A DNA stretch of 5,749 nt. It comes from Pseudomonadota bacterium (lineage in GTDB: Bacteria; Desulfobacterota; WTBG01; JAGOGO01). The notes beneath the pieces are model-generated. The model worked only from the letters and a program-made list of their open reading frames with translations. It had not been told where the DNA came from and ran no database searches. Where the stretch lies: assembly GCA_021160085.1 (NCBI GenBank), contig JAGHDE010000263.1, forward strand, positions 1 through 5,749, in the 5' to 3' direction. Positions 4,983 through 5,749 of this stretch are shown piece by piece (positions within the stretch are counted from its first letter, which is position 1; each line of letters begins with the position of its first letter). The position numbers and the translations under genes are program-made.

Positions 4983-5749
4983 CGCCGCAGTCCGGTTAAA
5001 GGCGTTGCGGAGGCACTCTTCCATTTGAGCAACTTCTTTATCTGTAAGCTGCTCAAACCTGGCCTTGCGCTTGTTTTTTGGCAGTCGTCCATTGTTCTCA
5101 ATGCACACTCGAATAAAAAGATCGATGAGCCGATCCGGCATGTCTACAATGTCCCTTATGGCAAGTTTGACCCTGTCATAATCGAGAATAAAATTCAGTT
5201 CTGACACAAGCTCATTCTCAATGGTATCATGGATAAAGCCAAAGAGGCGTTCGGCTATAGCTGTCATGTCGATATACTTGTAGTGTATGGCAGTTTCATT
5301 CTTGACCGCCATACTTCCATCACTGTCCAGTTCGTAATCTAACAGCGGCAACAGAGGTCCTGAGAAGAGCTCTAGAGCTTCGTCGTATTCCTTAATCTTG
5401 CGGAGCATTGTAGCCGAGATCGGAAAGATGAAACCCTTCGGAGTAAACTGCTTTTTTGCCAGAATGTTGTGAATCAGAAACCGATGAATGCGTCCATTGC
5501 CGTCATCAAACGGATGCATAAATACGAACCCAAACGCTATTGCCGCAGCAGTGATGACAGGATAAACTTCGGAAGACATCATGTGTGTATACGCATAGAA
5601 CATGCCATCCATGAGCTCCGTAATGTCTTCCGGTTTGGGTGCGACAAAATGAACCAGCTCGTTACCGAAACTCACTGTTTGTCCAACATAGTTCTGATCC
5701 GTACGAAAGTCGTCGTTGGCAAAACGTTCATCAACCGTTGCATGCTGAA
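4974..5749 (-). CDS. Fic-domain protein (AMPylator family), C-terminal part, cut by the right window edge
   Basis: The reading frame is open to the window edge and yields 257 residues ending in TGA at 4976-4974. The gene therefore starts outside the window. The GTG at 5675 is internal and should not be taken as the start. The Fic motif HPFDDGNGRIHR is intact (His78 to Arg89 of the visible part, bases 5481-5516), so catalytic transfer of AMP or a related group from a nucleotide to a target hydroxyl is expected. The segment before it (about 25-42, FGNELVHFVAPKPEDI) is the usual target-docking flap. The C-terminal half (about 110-250) is helical and ends in a region of the LTDKEVAQMEE type typical of long chromosomal Fic proteins. 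The part that would carry an N-terminal inhibitory helix is missing here, so autoinhibition class and target cannot be judged. No antitoxin gene is visible downstream. Confidence 0.88.
   Translation of the reverse strand, partial: QHATVDERFANDDFRTDQNYVGQTVSFGNELVHFVAPKPEDITELMDGMFYAYTHMMSSEVYPVITAAAIAFGFVFMHPFDDGNGRIHRFLIHNILAKKQFTPKGFIFPISATMLRKIKEYDEALELFSGPLLPLLDYELDSDGSMAVKNETAIHYKYIDMTAIAERLFGFIHDTIENELVSELNFILDYDRVKLAIRDIVDMPDRLIDLFIRVCIENNGRLPKNKRKARFEQLTDKEVAQMEECLRNAFNRTAAYA

Noticed and set aside
4965..5204. 79-codon plus-strand frame
   Set aside because: It is antisense to the C-terminus of the Fic protein and has no ribosome binding site or motif.
5673..5675. GTG as start of the Fic gene
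   Set aside because: The frame stays open another 24 codons to the window edge with Fic-like sequence, so the GTG is an internal valine.

Overview
The window most likely comes from a Gram-negative bacterium. The evidence is a lipoprotein-type M48 metalloprotease of the BepA class and a peptidoglycan-recycling gene pair. AT-rich intergenic DNA around moderately AT-rich genes, and the style of the proteins, would suit a deltaproteobacterium-like (Desulfobacterota or similar) lineage. That taxonomic guess rests on general impression only. I see no insertion sequence, transposase, integrase, CRISPR array or phage gene.

Layout, left to right. At 1-19 a minus-strand gene begins, with a clear ribosome binding site, and runs out of the window. 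A tRNA-Ala(CGC) gene lies at 156-227 on the plus strand. Two small minus-strand genes of unknown function follow: a 71-residue acidic/lysine-rich helical protein (372-587) and a 142-residue single-pass membrane protein with a long charged helical tail (657-1085). Next is a minus-strand operon, transcribed right to left, of a sugar-1-phosphate nucleotidyltransferase (2228-3163, MurU-like with an extra C-terminal hexapeptide-repeat domain) and a phosphotransferase-fold sugar kinase (1228-2259, AmgK-like). The two overlap by 32 bases, and the kinase's ribosome binding site sits inside the nucleotidyltransferase coding sequence. A divergent regulatory region (about 3164-3428) carries a candidate sigma-70-type promoter for each direction. 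It is followed by the plus-strand M48 lipoprotein protease with a C-terminal LysM domain (3429-4940). Converging on it, and running off the right edge, is the C-terminal 257 residues of a Fic-domain protein (4974-5749, minus).

How the genes could work together: AmgK phosphorylates free MurNAc (and GlcNAc) at the anomeric position, and MurU turns MurNAc-1-P into UDP-MurNAc. Together they recycle cell-wall sugar around the de novo GlmU/MurA/MurB route. The divergent M48-LysM lipoprotein would act at the envelope, probably in outer-membrane protein quality control, with a peptidoglycan-binding tail. A cell-envelope theme for the centre of the window is therefore reasonable but inferred. The Fic protein is probably unrelated in function.

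Nothing here is a clearly new system. The points most worth a second look are the nine-G tract in the kinase nucleotide-binding loop, the extra beta-helix domain on the MurU-like enzyme, the M48-LysM lipoprotein architecture, and the pair of unrecognised small genes between the tRNA and the operon.
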